This document shows positions 25,111 to 33,293 of a DNA stretch of 33,304 nt, in pieces. The stretch is from Puniceicoccaceae bacterium (GTDB taxonomy: Bacteria; Verrucomicrobiota; Verrucomicrobiia; Opitutales; Coraliomargaritaceae), in assembly GCA_018402305.1 (NCBI GenBank), contig JAGYJE010000021.1:1-33304 (forward strand). The letters are read 5' to 3'. The notes under the pieces were generated by a model. That model saw only the letters and a list, made by a program, of their open reading frames with translations. It did no database searches and was not told the DNA's origin. How positions within the stretch are numbered: position 1 is the stretch's first letter; each line of letters opens with the position of its first letter. A program made the translations under genes and the position numbers.

Positions 25111-28100
25111 ATGAAACGCTTTCTTCGTCCTCTTCTCACTCCCGGCCTCGCTGCCGGTCTTTTCTTTGTGGCACTGCTCCCCACCGCACAGGCCATCAAA
25201 ATCGTCGTCCCCGATCAGTATCAGGAACAGGTCGACTCTGCCAAAGCAGCCGAGCGGGCCGAGCGCGAGCGCGAGCTGGATGTTGAAGGGCAAAAGGACT
25301 CAGCTGCGGATGCCGGCAGCGCCGGAGTTTCCGAATTGGGCATAAGCCAGCCATCGGAACAAGCAGCCGAGCTCGCATCGGATGACTTTGTCATGCAATC
25401 GGTCGTCGAAGCCGAGACAGCCGCGGCCGCCTTTGAAGGCACCTTGGCGGAGGATCAAGGCCTCGTTTCCGGGCAAGTCCTCGACCAGGAAAGTGGCGCA
25501 CCCGTCGCAGGGGCAGCCATCATCATCGAGGGCACCAACATCGCCACCGTCACAGGCGCGGACGGCCGCTACTCCCTAGGGCCTGTCTCCGCTGGCAAGT
25601 ATACCCTCAGCTTCATCAAGACCGGCTACATCGAGGCCAATATCACGGAATACCAAATTGCCGGCGGCGAAATCAGCGTCTTCCCTTTCGCCCTGCCACC
25701 CAGACCCGCCGATATGTCCGACGAGGTCTATGAACTCCAGGATTTTACCGTCACAGCGGAGGAAGCGAATCAGATGATGCTGGCACTCGATTTGCGAATG
25801 TCCTCCGACTCAATCATGAACGTGATGACATCAGAGGACTTCTCCCGCTTCGCCGCCAGCGACGTGGGCGATGCGATTAAGCGCGTCGCCGGGATTACGG
25901 TGGAGGGGGGCAAGTTCGCGGTCATTCGTGGCCTCGACGAGCGCTATTCCAGTACCACCTTAAATGGGGTGCCTGTGCCCAGCCCCGACCCGGATCGCCA
26001 GTCGGTGCCACTCGACCTCTTCCCTTCCGAGATTGTCGGGAACCTGGGAATTTCGAAAACCTTTACGCCTGATCTTCCGGGTAATTCCGCCGGCGGTTCC
26101 ATCAATATCCAGACGAGTGCATTCCCCGAAGAATGGGAAATTAAGATAAAAGCGGGCACGGGCTTCAATGAGAATGCCGAGGATCGATTTATCTCACGTG
26201 ACGGGCCGGAGGCGCGTCAGATCGATTGGAATCCGGACACCCTGGGCTTGGTTAACTTCGGCCGCACCACTGCAAATGCCGGCATGGGCACGCGTGACAA
26301 GGATGCAGGAACCGAGCGTGACTTTGGTCTTGATTTTGGTGGCACCTCCACCTTTTTCGACCGGGATATCCGGGTTGTCGGCTCCTTTTCCACCGAGCGC
26401 GCCTTCTCTACCCTCACCGGGACCGAAGAAACCCGTTTTGGCCGCGCCCAAATTAACGGCAGCCCGACCCGTCCCCGTTTTCCAGAGTCGGGCGACCTGA
26501 TCCAGGGGCGTCTGCCGCTTACAAACGGTCGCTTTGACTTGATCGAATCGGAGTTCTCCGAGCGCGATACCTACCTGCTGTCCTCCGAAATCGATATCGA
26601 TACGGAAAGTGAGCATCGCGCCCATGTCACCTATTTTCGAAATGATAATAGCAGCGAGATCGCCAGTGCTCGTGAGAATGGCTTCTTCCCGGATTTTGAG
26701 AAGGGAACCTTCACCGATCAACAATTGGCAGAATTTACCCCTTATGTCGGCACGCTTATCGAAGCCCTGAGTATTGCGGGTATTACTCAACCAGCCGGCC
26801 CATCTTTCCAAGACCTCAATGACAGCTTTCTCGATGCGCGACTCTTCACCACATCGGTATTGGATCAGGAGCGCTCTCTGGAGGTTTTTCAATACGGGAC
26901 CACCCACAAACCGACCAATTTCCTTGATGGTTTGGAGCTTTCCTGGACCTACAGCGATGCCACTGCAACTCAAGATGACATAGACGCGGTCACGCTCCAG
27001 TCTGTTCAAGGTGTCAATGGTAATTTTATCATCGGGCAGGCCCCCGAGGTTTCCGAGTTCTTCCCGTTCTTTGGTTGGCGCAGGGTTCTCGAGGAACAGA
27101 GCGTATTACGAGTCGATGGGGCATACACCTTTGACTTTGGGGATAATCTCAAGATCAAGCCCGGAATTGGCACCTTCCGTGAACGCACGGACCGCGAGAC
27201 GGAGCAACTCGTGCTGCCCCTCGTCCCGATTTCTTTTGGAGCCCCCGCACAGTTCGGAGGTTCTCCCACGCTTCAAGAGGCCGCCCTCATTGGATTGGGA
27301 CCTTTTCCGGGCACCGCAGGTTCCAGTTTTCGTGGCCTCGCTGAGGGCGAAAGAGATGTCGATGCGCATTACTTTTCCGTTAAGATCACTCTTTTCGAAA
27401 AGTTCGATCTCTTCGCTGGGGTGCGGAATGAAAAGGTTTTAATGACCAGTGGCACGAATGAAGATTCCGGTGCCGACTTCTTCAATTCTGACCTGCTGAG
27501 CGATGCCGCTTCCGGGGCGACACCTGCGAATGCCCAGATCAACACCCAAATTCTCGGGATCAACGACAGTCAGCCCTTGCCGGTTGGCTTTGTCGGTAAA
27601 ATTGATGAGAAGAGAAACCTCCCGGCCATAAGCTTGAGTTATCGCCCGTTCGAAGGAGCTCGTATCACCGCAGCCTATTCCGAAACGATGGTCCGACCCT
27701 CGTTTAAGGAGTTTACCTACATCACTGTGCAAAACCCCATCACGCTCGATTTCGAAAGCGGGAATCCGACCTTGAAGGTTTCCGATGTCAAAAGTATGGA
27801 TCTGCGGCTTGAATATGTTCGGCCAAATGGTGACTTACTTGCCGTTAGTTTCTTCCATAAAACCATCGACGATCCGATTGAAAAAACCAGTTTGCGAGGC
27901 TTTGCTGGTAATACCGACATCTTTTTCAATAACGAAAACCAGGCGGAACTGCAAGGCATCGAGCTGGAAGGGCGAAAGTCCCTCGACTTTTTAGGAAATG
28001 ATTTCCTCCAGTATTTCAGCGTGGGTGGAAACGTCACACTCATCGATGCGACGGTTGGTATCCCCGAAAATTTCCGTAAACTGCTTTCTGGTGGACTGCA

Positions 28101-28563
28101 AGTTGATATCGACGGTAGATCTACAACCCTTGGCGGTAATGCGTATGCCGTCAAAACGGGCGAAGGCTTGTTTGACGGAGAATTTGCCGAACCGCCTAGT
28201 GAACGCCCGCTCTTCCAGCAGCCCGAGTGGATTGCAAACACCGACATTACCTTCGAGCAGCCGGATTGGGGCACGCGCGCCACGCTTTCCGTGTTTGCCC
28301 AGAGCAAGGTGCTGGATCGGGCCGGAGGTTTCGAGCGTGTAACCGGCCAACAACGGGTGTCGGTGGACGAGTATCGGAAGGCTTTCCACGAGGTTAATTT
28401 CACCTTCTCACAGCGCCTCAACGATTACCTCAGCCTGAGCTTTAGCGTCAAAAACCTCACCGACTCGGAGCGGGGCATCGAATACGACGAAATTATTGGA
28501 GGCGATCGCCGCTCTTTCAAAGTCGGCCGCGACTATTCCATCGCCCTTACCGGCACTTTTTAG
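25111..28563 (+). CDS. TonB-dependent outer membrane receptor with carboxypeptidase-regulatory-like domain
   Basis: 1150 aa from ATG 25111; the frame opens at GTG 25048 but the signal peptide MKRFLRPLLTPGLAAGLFFV begins here. Order: signal peptide; an 80-residue Ala/Glu/Gln-rich charged linker (AKAAERAERERELDVEGQKD); a CarboxypepD_reg-like domain (LVSGQVLDQESGAPVAGAAI, GRYSLGPVSAGKYTLSF); a TonB-box-like YELQDFTVTAEE; the plug (VAVIRGLDERYSSTTLNG-like, PGNSAGGSINIQTS); then a 22-strand-size barrel ending in YSIALTGTF with a terminal Phe. Divergent from pstS, so a role in phosphate-compound uptake is plausible, but the ligand is unknown. Energised by TonB-ExbBD, not encoded here. Confidence 0.93.
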   Translation: MKRFLRPLLTPGLAAGLFFVALLPTAQAIKIVVPDQYQEQVDSAKAAERAERERELDVEGQKDSAADAGSAGVSELGISQPSEQAAELASDDFVMQSVVEAETAAAAFEGTLAEDQGLVSGQVLDQESGAPVAGAAIIIEGTNIATVTGADGRYSLGPVSAGKYTLSFIKTGYIEANITEYQIAGGEISVFPFALPPRPADMSDEVYELQDFTVTAEEANQMMLALDLRMSSDSIMNVMTSEDFSRFAASDVGDAIKRVAGITVEGGKFAVIRGLDERYSSTTLNGVPVPSPDPDRQSVPLDLFPSEIVGNLGISKTFTPDLPGNSAGGSINIQTSAFPEEWEIKIKAGTGFNENAEDRFISRDGPEARQIDWNPDTLGLVNFGRTTANAGMGTRDKDAGTERDFGLDFGGTSTFFDRDIRVVGSFSTERAFSTLTGTEETRFGRAQINGSPTRPRFPESGDLIQGRLPLTNGRFDLIESEFSERDTYLLSSEIDIDTESEHRAHVTYFRNDNSSEIASARENGFFPDFEKGTFTDQQLAEFTPYVGTLIEALSIAGITQPAGPSFQDLNDSFLDARLFTTSVLDQERSLEVFQYGTTHKPTNFLDGLELSWTYSDATATQDDIDAVTLQSVQGVNGNFIIGQAPEVSEFFPFFGWRRVLEEQSVLRVDGAYTFDFGDNLKIKPGIGTFRERTDRETEQLVLPLVPISFGAPAQFGGSPTLQEAALIGLGPFPGTAGSSFRGLAEGERDVDAHYFSVKITLFEKFDLFAGVRNEKVLMTSGTNEDSGADFFNSDLLSDAASGATPANAQINTQILGINDSQPLPVGFVGKIDEKRNLPAISLSYRPFEGARITAAYSETMVRPSFKEFTYITVQNPITLDFESGNPTLKVSDVKSMDLRLEYVRPNGDLLAVSFFHKTIDDPIEKTSLRGFAGNTDIFFNNENQAELQGIELEGRKSLDFLGNDFLQYFSVGGNVTLIDATVGIPENFRKLLSGGLQVDIDGRSTTLGGNAYAVKTGEGLFDGEFAEPPSERPLFQQPEWIANTDITFEQPDWGTRATLSVFAQSKVLDRAGGFERVTGQQRVSVDEYRKAFHEVNFTFSQRLNDYLSLSFSVKNLTDSERGIEYDEIIGGDRRSFKVGRDYSIALTGTF

Positions 28564-28598
28564 AGGAATTTGCATGAAGTCGCCCAACCTTCACAGAG

Positions 28599-28632
28599 TT
28601 GTCATCAAATTGTAACATTCACTTGCTAGATT
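28599..28632 (+). promoter_or_regulatory. Pho-box-like promoter upstream of the secreted beta-helix gene
   Basis: TTGTCAT (28599-28605), CAAA, TTGTAAC (28610-28616) match the PhoB direct-repeat pattern CTGTCAT-N4-CTGTCAT with 11-bp phase. Ten bases later comes TAGATT (28627-28632), a -10-like hexamer, which is the spacing at PhoB-activated promoters where the box replaces the -35. The gene starts at 28697. Confidence 0.6.
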
Positions 28633-28696
28633 CTTTCATGTCCTCGCTCACTCTGTGCGAGGATGTTCGCATAGAAAAATACCTATAACAAATCAT

Positions 28697-30205
28697 ATGA
28701 AATATAAGTTCCTATCATTACTCGCCTTGGGCGCGGTCTCAGCCGCGAGTGCTCAAGTTTTGCAAGTGAGCACCGACATCACGTCGGACACCACTTGGGG
28801 TGCCAATGAAACCGATGTCGTGCTCACCGGCCCGATCTTCGTTAAAAACGATGCCACCCTCACCATCCTTCCCGGCACCATCGTTCGCGGCCAGCCCAAG
28901 ATCACTGACCCGAATGATTCCGCCGAGACCCTGCCTCCCGGTTCCTTGATCGTTACCCAAAGCGGTCGCGTAGTCGCTGATGGTAGCGTGAACAACCCCA
29001 TCATCTTCACCACCGCTGCGATCGACAACAACAACGACGGCATCCCCGATGGCGACGGCAGCAACTTGCTTGCCTGGACGCCCGGTGCCACTTTCCACGA
29101 TGCCGACCCGCTCAACAACCCGCTGCCTAGTTTGGCTCCGGGTGCCATTGATGGTTCGCAAAGTACCAACACTGCCGCAAACACTGAGCTCTGGGGTGGT
29201 CTGGTCATCCTCGGTAACGCGCCGACCAATCTTGGTGGGGCGAATGCTCCCGCCGGTTTCGGCTATATCGAAGGTCTTCCTAACACTGCGGACACCATTT
29301 ACGGCGGCGCACTGGCCAACGATGATTCCGGTGTTTATCGCTACGTGTCGGTTCGCCACGGTGGTGAGCGTCTTGGCACGGCCAACGAAATCAACGGTAT
29401 CACCATGGGCGGCGTCGGTTACGGCACAGTCATGGAGTTCTGTGAAGTGTACTGCACCTTCGACGATGGCTTCGAGTGGTTCGGCGGCACAAACAATGGT
29501 AACAACCTTGCCGTGTTCTTCGCTGGCGACGATTCCTACGACGGTGACCAGGGCTGGACTGGCCAGGTTCAATTCGCTCTGGCCGTTCTGCACTACGACG
29601 GCATGGGTGACTCCGGTGGCAACGAAGCCTTCGAGTTCGACGGCGACGATGCCCCCGATACCAATGAAGACCTCGTTGGCAACCCTGCACCGCTTGCCAA
29701 CTACACCTTCGCCAACTTCACCGTGGTCGGTCCTACAGGTACGACCGGTTACGATGTCAACACTCCCAATGTTGATCCAAAGTGCGGTCGTATCCGCCTC
29801 CGCAACAACTACAGCGGTCAGCTTTACAACGGCTATGTCGTGAACCCTCGCGCTGAAGCCTTCAACATCCCGACCGTTAATCCTGTCGTCCTCGACTCGA
29901 TCACCCTTAAGAACGGCACCACTGTTGGATTCGATCACGTCAATCCTCCTGCCAATGTCACCGTCAGAAACTTCGTCACCAACGGTTCCGGCCTGATCGG
30001 TGAAGACGCTGGTGTTGCCAATGGTTTGAACCCTCGTCCGATCTCCAGCGGCTTCCCTGCACCGGCTGGTGTGACCAGCAGCCTCCAACTCGGCGCACAG
30101 TTCGAAACAGTCAGCTACCGCGGTGCCTTCAGTCCTTTGACTGCTCAGCCGCTCTGGACCACTGGTTGGACCTCGCTTAACAAAGCAGGTATCCTTGTTG
30201 ACTAA
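28697..30205 (+). CDS. secreted beta-helix-like protein of unknown function
   Basis: 502 aa with signal peptide MKYKFLSLLALGAVSAASAQ. The start is ATG 28697, although the frame opens at 28655. The mature protein is acidic, rich in Asn/Gly/Asp and strand-turn repeats: NDATLTILPGTIVRG, GSLIVTQSGRVVADGS, NNPIIFTTAA, WGGLVILGNAP, YRYVSVRHGGE, YGTVMEFCEVYCTFDDGFEW, GNNLAVFFAGDDSYDGDQG. These suggest a right-handed parallel beta-helix with Asp-rich turns, possibly calcium-binding. Similar proteins occur in Bacteroidota and Verrucomicrobiota without assigned function. Two Cys in EFCEVYC could form a disulfide. It sits behind a Pho-box-like promoter after the TonB receptor, so a phosphate-starvation role is inferred. 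Confidence 0.85.
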   Translation: MKYKFLSLLALGAVSAASAQVLQVSTDITSDTTWGANETDVVLTGPIFVKNDATLTILPGTIVRGQPKITDPNDSAETLPPGSLIVTQSGRVVADGSVNNPIIFTTAAIDNNNDGIPDGDGSNLLAWTPGATFHDADPLNNPLPSLAPGAIDGSQSTNTAANTELWGGLVILGNAPTNLGGANAPAGFGYIEGLPNTADTIYGGALANDDSGVYRYVSVRHGGERLGTANEINGITMGGVGYGTVMEFCEVYCTFDDGFEWFGGTNNGNNLAVFFAGDDSYDGDQGWTGQVQFALAVLHYDGMGDSGGNEAFEFDGDDAPDTNEDLVGNPAPLANYTFANFTVVGPTGTTGYDVNTPNVDPKCGRIRLRNNYSGQLYNGYVVNPRAEAFNIPTVNPVVLDSITLKNGTTVGFDHVNPPANVTVRNFVTNGSGLIGEDAGVANGLNPRPISSGFPAPAGVTSSLQLGAQFETVSYRGAFSPLTAQPLWTTGWTSLNKAGILVD

Positions 30206-30228
30206 TTATCCTCGATTTCTCCAAAATC

Positions 30229-30257
30229 TGCCGCCTCTCCATCCCGGAGAGGCGGCA
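30229..30257. terminator. 12-bp perfect hairpin between the beta-helix and PEP-CTERM genes
   Basis: TGCCGCCTCTCC, loop ATCCC, GGAGAGGCGGCA: a perfect 12-bp stem. No U-tract follows on the plus strand, so it may be a processing or stabilising hairpin that separates expression of the two genes, or a Rho-independent terminator only weakly. It ends 17 bp before the next ATG. Confidence 0.6.
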
Positions 30258-30274
30258 CCTAGAGAACAAAAAAT

Positions 30275-31084
30275 ATGAAATTAAAATTAACATCACTCGT
30301 CGCCCTCTCCGCAGGGCTTCTCGTCAGTGCACAAGCACAAGTCATGGTCGCTGGTTGGGACTTTTCCGGGTATGCAATCGAGGCGGCTGGTTTTAGCTCA
30401 ATCGATAACGTAAACCTTACCGGCCAGATGAACGCCAACTTCACCCAGAGTCAGCCAAATTTCGTTAATGCGGCCCCGTTTGGCACCGTTTATTATGACG
30501 GCTCCTTCGGTTCCACCGCCTTCGATTTAGTTCGTGGAGGCTCGCCTGATGTCATTCTTAACAACAACCTTGGCACCCTTGGTGGCAATGGCACGATCGG
30601 GGCTTCCGGTTCGATCAACACACTGGTACTTGGCCAGGGCCAACCGAATAATAATGCGCAAGCGCTTGGTCTCACCACCAACGGTGCGATTACCTTCGCG
30701 ATCAACATGACCACCTTCGGGCTTGGTTCTGCTGGTGAAGGCTGGTCTCTGGCCTTCGCGACGCAAAATGTCGGGGATTCGAACAATAGTTCCTCTATTG
30801 CCTGGGATTACTCCCTCAATGGATCGGACTTCACCAGCACGGGCTTCAACACGGCAATCACCAACAACGCGGCTGCGGGTAGCGTCGACCTCTCCAGCAT
30901 CACTGCGCTGGATGGTCAGAGCATCGTTTACTTCCGAGGCACCTTCTCGGACGTGACTGGAGCGAGCTACATCGATAACTTCCAGGTGAATGCCACTGCG
31001 GTTCCTGAGCCGTCCGCCTTCGCTGCGATCTTCGGTGTCCTCGCACTCGGCTTCGCCGCTGTGCGCCGCCGTCGTCAAGCGTAA
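30275..31084 (+). CDS. PEP-CTERM sorting-domain protein
   Basis: 269 aa. Signal peptide MKLKLTSLVALSAGLLVSAQ, then a beta-rich, Asn/Ser/Gly-rich exported domain (VMVAGWDFSGYAIEA, NSSSIAWDYSLNGSDF, GQSIVYFRGTFSDVTGAS). The C-terminal tail has VPEPSAFAAIFGVL followed by a hydrophobic segment and RRRR, the tripartite PEP-CTERM signal processed by an exosortase, which usually leads to surface or exopolymer association. The exosortase is not in this window. A good 3' terminator follows. It is probably expressed with the upstream gene, modulated by the hairpin at 30229. Confidence 0.92.
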   Translation: MKLKLTSLVALSAGLLVSAQAQVMVAGWDFSGYAIEAAGFSSIDNVNLTGQMNANFTQSQPNFVNAAPFGTVYYDGSFGSTAFDLVRGGSPDVILNNNLGTLGGNGTIGASGSINTLVLGQGQPNNNAQALGLTTNGAITFAINMTTFGLGSAGEGWSLAFATQNVGDSNNSSSIAWDYSLNGSDFTSTGFNTAITNNAAAGSVDLSSITALDGQSIVYFRGTFSDVTGASYIDNFQVNATAVPEPSAFAAIFGVLALGFAAVRRRRQA

Positions 31085-31111
31085 GCCTCGACTGCAAGGT
31101 TGATTCAATTC

Positions 31112-31143
31112 AAGGCCGCCGCACTTCGCGGCGGCCTTTTTTT
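31112..31143 (+). terminator. Rho-independent terminator of the PEP-CTERM gene
   Basis: AAGGCCGCCGC, loop ACTTC, GCGGCGGCCTT followed by five more T. Perfect 11-bp stem 28 bp after the stop codon. Confidence 0.95.
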
Positions 31144-31250
31144 GAGTAGTCGGGGTGATTCATTCGCCCTCTCAACCCAAGCCTTCCCACCAGAATTCAC
31201 GAAACGGCCTTTTATATTAGTGGTGCTTCAAATGCATTCTCTCAAAAACT

Positions 31251-31328
31251 GTAGCGGAACGGCGATAGCCGTTTCGATTTCGAACCCTTTTGCATTACGG
31301 GTCGAAACGGCTATCGCCGTTCCGCTAC
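31251..31328. repeat. 27-bp perfect inverted repeat with 24-nt loop (REP-like element)
   Basis: The left arm (31251-31277) starts GTAGCGGAACGGCGATAGCC and ends GTTTCGA. The right arm (31302-31328) is its exact reverse complement, ending CCGTTCCGCTAC. The loop (31278-31301) itself has ACCC near its start and GGGT at its end. GTAGCGGAAC-type palindromes resemble dispersed REP/BIME elements mobilised by Y1 transposases. Confidence 0.95.
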
Positions 31329-31429
31329 GAATTGGCTTTGTGAAAAAACCATTGGATGGGACCACTAAACGGAACTTCCTTCTCTAGAACACGTCTCTCT
31401 TTTCAGTCACTCTCCAGTCCGAGCACCCT

Positions 31430-32305
31430 ATGAATCTTATGCACCTTAAGCCATTTTTTTTCTTTCTCCTCACGGGCTTGCTGTGGGGCCAGCCGGTTGT
31501 GATTGCCGCCGCCATCGCGGCCACTTCCGCGGCGACGCCCGCACTCACGGATTCCGCCGTTTATGAGGATGCCGCCCTCTGGGCGCCCCGCGCCGGGCTG
31601 ACGAGTGACTTCACCCCGGCCGACACGGAGGCCCCGCGCACGATCCCCTCCGGGCGAGAGGCGATCTTGATCCGCCTGGAACCGGGCGAACCGGTCCATG
31701 CCGTGCTTGACTTCGGGCGCCTCGGGCTCCACCGCGTGCCCCTCGCGCAAACCGACATTATGGACCGCGCCCAAAAGATCGCTGCGGGCGAGGTCGAAAA
31801 AGGGACCCCCAACTGGACCATGATGATCGGCCGCTCCTTCAGCCGGCATAAACCGGAAGCGGGGCAGGGGGGAATCAGGGTGCCCTTCGCCGAAGTGGAG
31901 GCTTTTCGCTACTTCCTCGTCGTCTATCTCGATGGCGATGCCGTGGGCAACCGGGCCGCAGCCGCCTTGCTTGAGGAACATAAAGATGCCATCCAGGCAG
32001 CTGCGATCGCGCCGATCCTTTTCGGGATGGGTGAATTTCCATACATTGGCGAACTTGCTTATATCGAGACCCTTCGCGAGCACGGTCTCGATAAGCAGTT
32101 CTTCATGGCCCCGCATGTATCCGTCCCCTACGCAAATTCGATGGCACACAGCTACCCAAGCCTGCCAGCCATTGCCCTCGTCGATGCCGAGGGCAAGACT
32201 CTCTACGAGCCCGGCAGTGAGTCCGTGAGCCTGGAAGCTATGTTCGGAGCTGTTCATGCCATTCTCGCCGAGCACAAAGCAGCCAAATCCGAAAATTTAA
32301 AGTAG
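31430..32305 (+). CDS. secreted thioredoxin-fold-like protein of unknown function
   Basis: 291 aa. N-terminal signal segment MNLMHLKPFFFFLLTGLLWG plus a run of Ala. The C-terminal half (FRYFLVVYLDGDAVGNRAA, FMAPHVSVPYANSMAHSYP, PSLPAIALVDAEGKTLYEPG) has the strand order and a PAxxLVDxxGK segment like thioredoxin-fold proteins, with the cis-Pro region in SLPAI, but there is no CxxC, so redox activity is unlikely. The first half is unrecognised. It starts at ATG 31430, just after the palindrome region. The call is a fold-level inference. Confidence 0.65.
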   Translation: MNLMHLKPFFFFLLTGLLWGQPVVIAAAIAATSAATPALTDSAVYEDAALWAPRAGLTSDFTPADTEAPRTIPSGREAILIRLEPGEPVHAVLDFGRLGLHRVPLAQTDIMDRAQKIAAGEVEKGTPNWTMMIGRSFSRHKPEAGQGGIRVPFAEVEAFRYFLVVYLDGDAVGNRAAAALLEEHKDAIQAAAIAPILFGMGEFPYIGELAYIETLREHGLDKQFFMAPHVSVPYANSMAHSYPSLPAIALVDAEGKTLYEPGSESVSLEAMFGAVHAILAEHKAAKSENLK

Positions 32306-32322
32306 GCTTCTATTATGCATCT

Positions 32323-32341
32323 CCGGCAGCACTGCTGCCGG
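32323..32341. repeat. 8-bp perfect hairpin between convergent genes
   Basis: CCGGCAGC-ACT-GCTGCCGG lies in the 80-bp gap between the two convergent secreted-protein genes. No T-tract follows on either strand. It may be a weak bidirectional terminator or a short REP-like unit. Confidence 0.6.
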
Positions 32342-32385
32342 GCGGTGTAGCCGTAGATTTTACGAGCAATACGAACTGACGAATT

Positions 32386-33096
32386 TTATTCCGGAGATTT
32401 TTGGCGAGGCATTCGCACCACGTAGTGGCCGCGATAAGTACCGCTGCCTCCGCCTGTGAGAAGAATCTGCTCGTCTCCTCGTTGGAGTTCAAGCGTGTCG
32501 GGTACCGCGTTTACCCCTGTTTGGGAAACAGTTGACGCTTCGGGTTGACTTACTCCGTTCGTAGAAGAACTACGAACGGAGGCGACTGCTGAGGCTCCAG
32601 TGGGAGAGAAACTCCGCTCAGTACGGATTCGCTCCGTCCGTTCCCTGCGCTCAGTAAGACTCTGTGGTGAGTCTATATCTGTAAGTCGGACTGGACGAGG
32701 CGGACGACGCATTTCACCGCTAGCTCCTTCAACCCCTTCCGGTAGGTAGGATGTAAGAACCGGCAGAGAACGGTTGCTTGCCTGAGCTAAAGGTAACTCA
32801 AACTCCTCACCATTCACTTGCACAGTCAGGCTGCGGTTCTCCGGGTCGAATTTTACGATCTCGACACCATTCCTCCACTGCCCTAGTTCAATCCAAAAGC
32901 TCTGCCCCCTTTCTGGGATTCGGAGGCTAAAGGAGAGTGAATCAGCGGTTTTGAAGTAACCACGAAATTCAACGGGCGCGGTTGAGGATACGGGCCTCGC
33001 TTGTGCAGCGACAAGCCCAATGCATAAAGCGCAAAAAAAGCAGATTAAAGTGGAGCCTCGAATCCACCGCTGTCCATTAAATTGACCCAAATCCAT
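32386..33096 (-). CDS. secreted protein of unknown function with Arg/Thr/Ser-rich tail
   Basis: About 236 aa from ATG 33096; the frame is open to 33126. The signal-like segment is GSTLICFFCALCIGLVAAQA. Residues about 40-120 form a compact beta domain (FRGYFKTADSLSFSLRIPE, SFWIELGQWRNGVEIVKFDP, LTVQVNGEEFELPLA). Then a low-complexity linker (RRERTERIRTERSFSPTGAS) and TVSQTGVNAV precede a short C-terminus GGSGTYRGHYVVRMPRQ. A perfect 12-bp hairpin lies within the linker-coding DNA (32553-32581), hinting at an inserted palindrome. No family recognised. Confidence 0.65.
   Translation of the reverse strand: MDLGQFNGQRWIRGSTLICFFCALCIGLVAAQARPVSSTAPVEFRGYFKTADSLSFSLRIPERGQSFWIELGQWRNGVEIVKFDPENRSLTVQVNGEEFELPLAQASNRSLPVLTSYLPEGVEGASGEMRRPPRPVRLTDIDSPQSLTERRERTERIRTERSFSPTGASAVASVRSSSTNGVSQPEASTVSQTGVNAVPDTLELQRGDEQILLTGGGSGTYRGHYVVRMPRQKSPE
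32553..32581. repeat. 12-bp perfect hairpin inside a coding sequence
   Basis: CTCCGTTCGTAG (32553-32564), loop AAGAA, CTACGAACGGAG (32570-32581). It encodes part of the low-complexity linker of the minus-strand secreted protein. A perfect stem in coding DNA is unusual and fits a small palindromic insertion. Confidence 0.9.
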
Positions 33097-33185
33097 AAAC
33101 ACGAGAATGTGGTCCGAAGTACTCACTTCAAGTGCATAGCCGGGTTAACAAGTTACTTTTATGTGACACTAACTTAAAATACACC

Positions 33186-33293
33186 GAAAAATTTTTGTAA
33201 CCATGTTATAAAATTAATAGTTGACTGTGCTATTTCTGCGAAAAATTTTTGTAACCATGTTATAAAATTAATAGTTGACTGTGCTATTTCTGC
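33186..33293. repeat. 54-bp perfect tandem duplication
   Basis: Unit 33186-33239 is repeated exactly at 33240-33293. It begins GAAAAATTTTTGTAACCATG, is AT-rich, and contains TTGACT and TTATAAAAT, which look like promoter hexamers. The array may continue beyond the window. No gene is seen in 33127-33304. Confidence 0.97.

Larger units (their letters stand above)
31085..31429. other. 345-bp gene-free region with terminator and long inverted repeat
   Basis: Contains the terminator at 31112 and the REP-like palindrome at 31251-31328. No convincing gene was seen; a 95-codon open frame across it has a coding pattern dominated by the palindrome. Confidence 0.7.

Noticed and set aside
24381..25199. 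Long minus-strand frame across pstS and the divergent promoter
   Set aside because: It runs in the wrong frame of pstS and through the regulatory region with Arg-rich low-quality sequence.
28739..30088. 449-codon open frame antisense to the beta-helix gene
   Set aside because: It mirrors a strongly codon-biased gene, has no signal or domain, and the sense protein has a signal peptide and coherent repeats.
33186..33293. CRISPR repeat pair
   Set aside because: The two 54-bp copies abut directly without a spacer and no cas gene is nearby.
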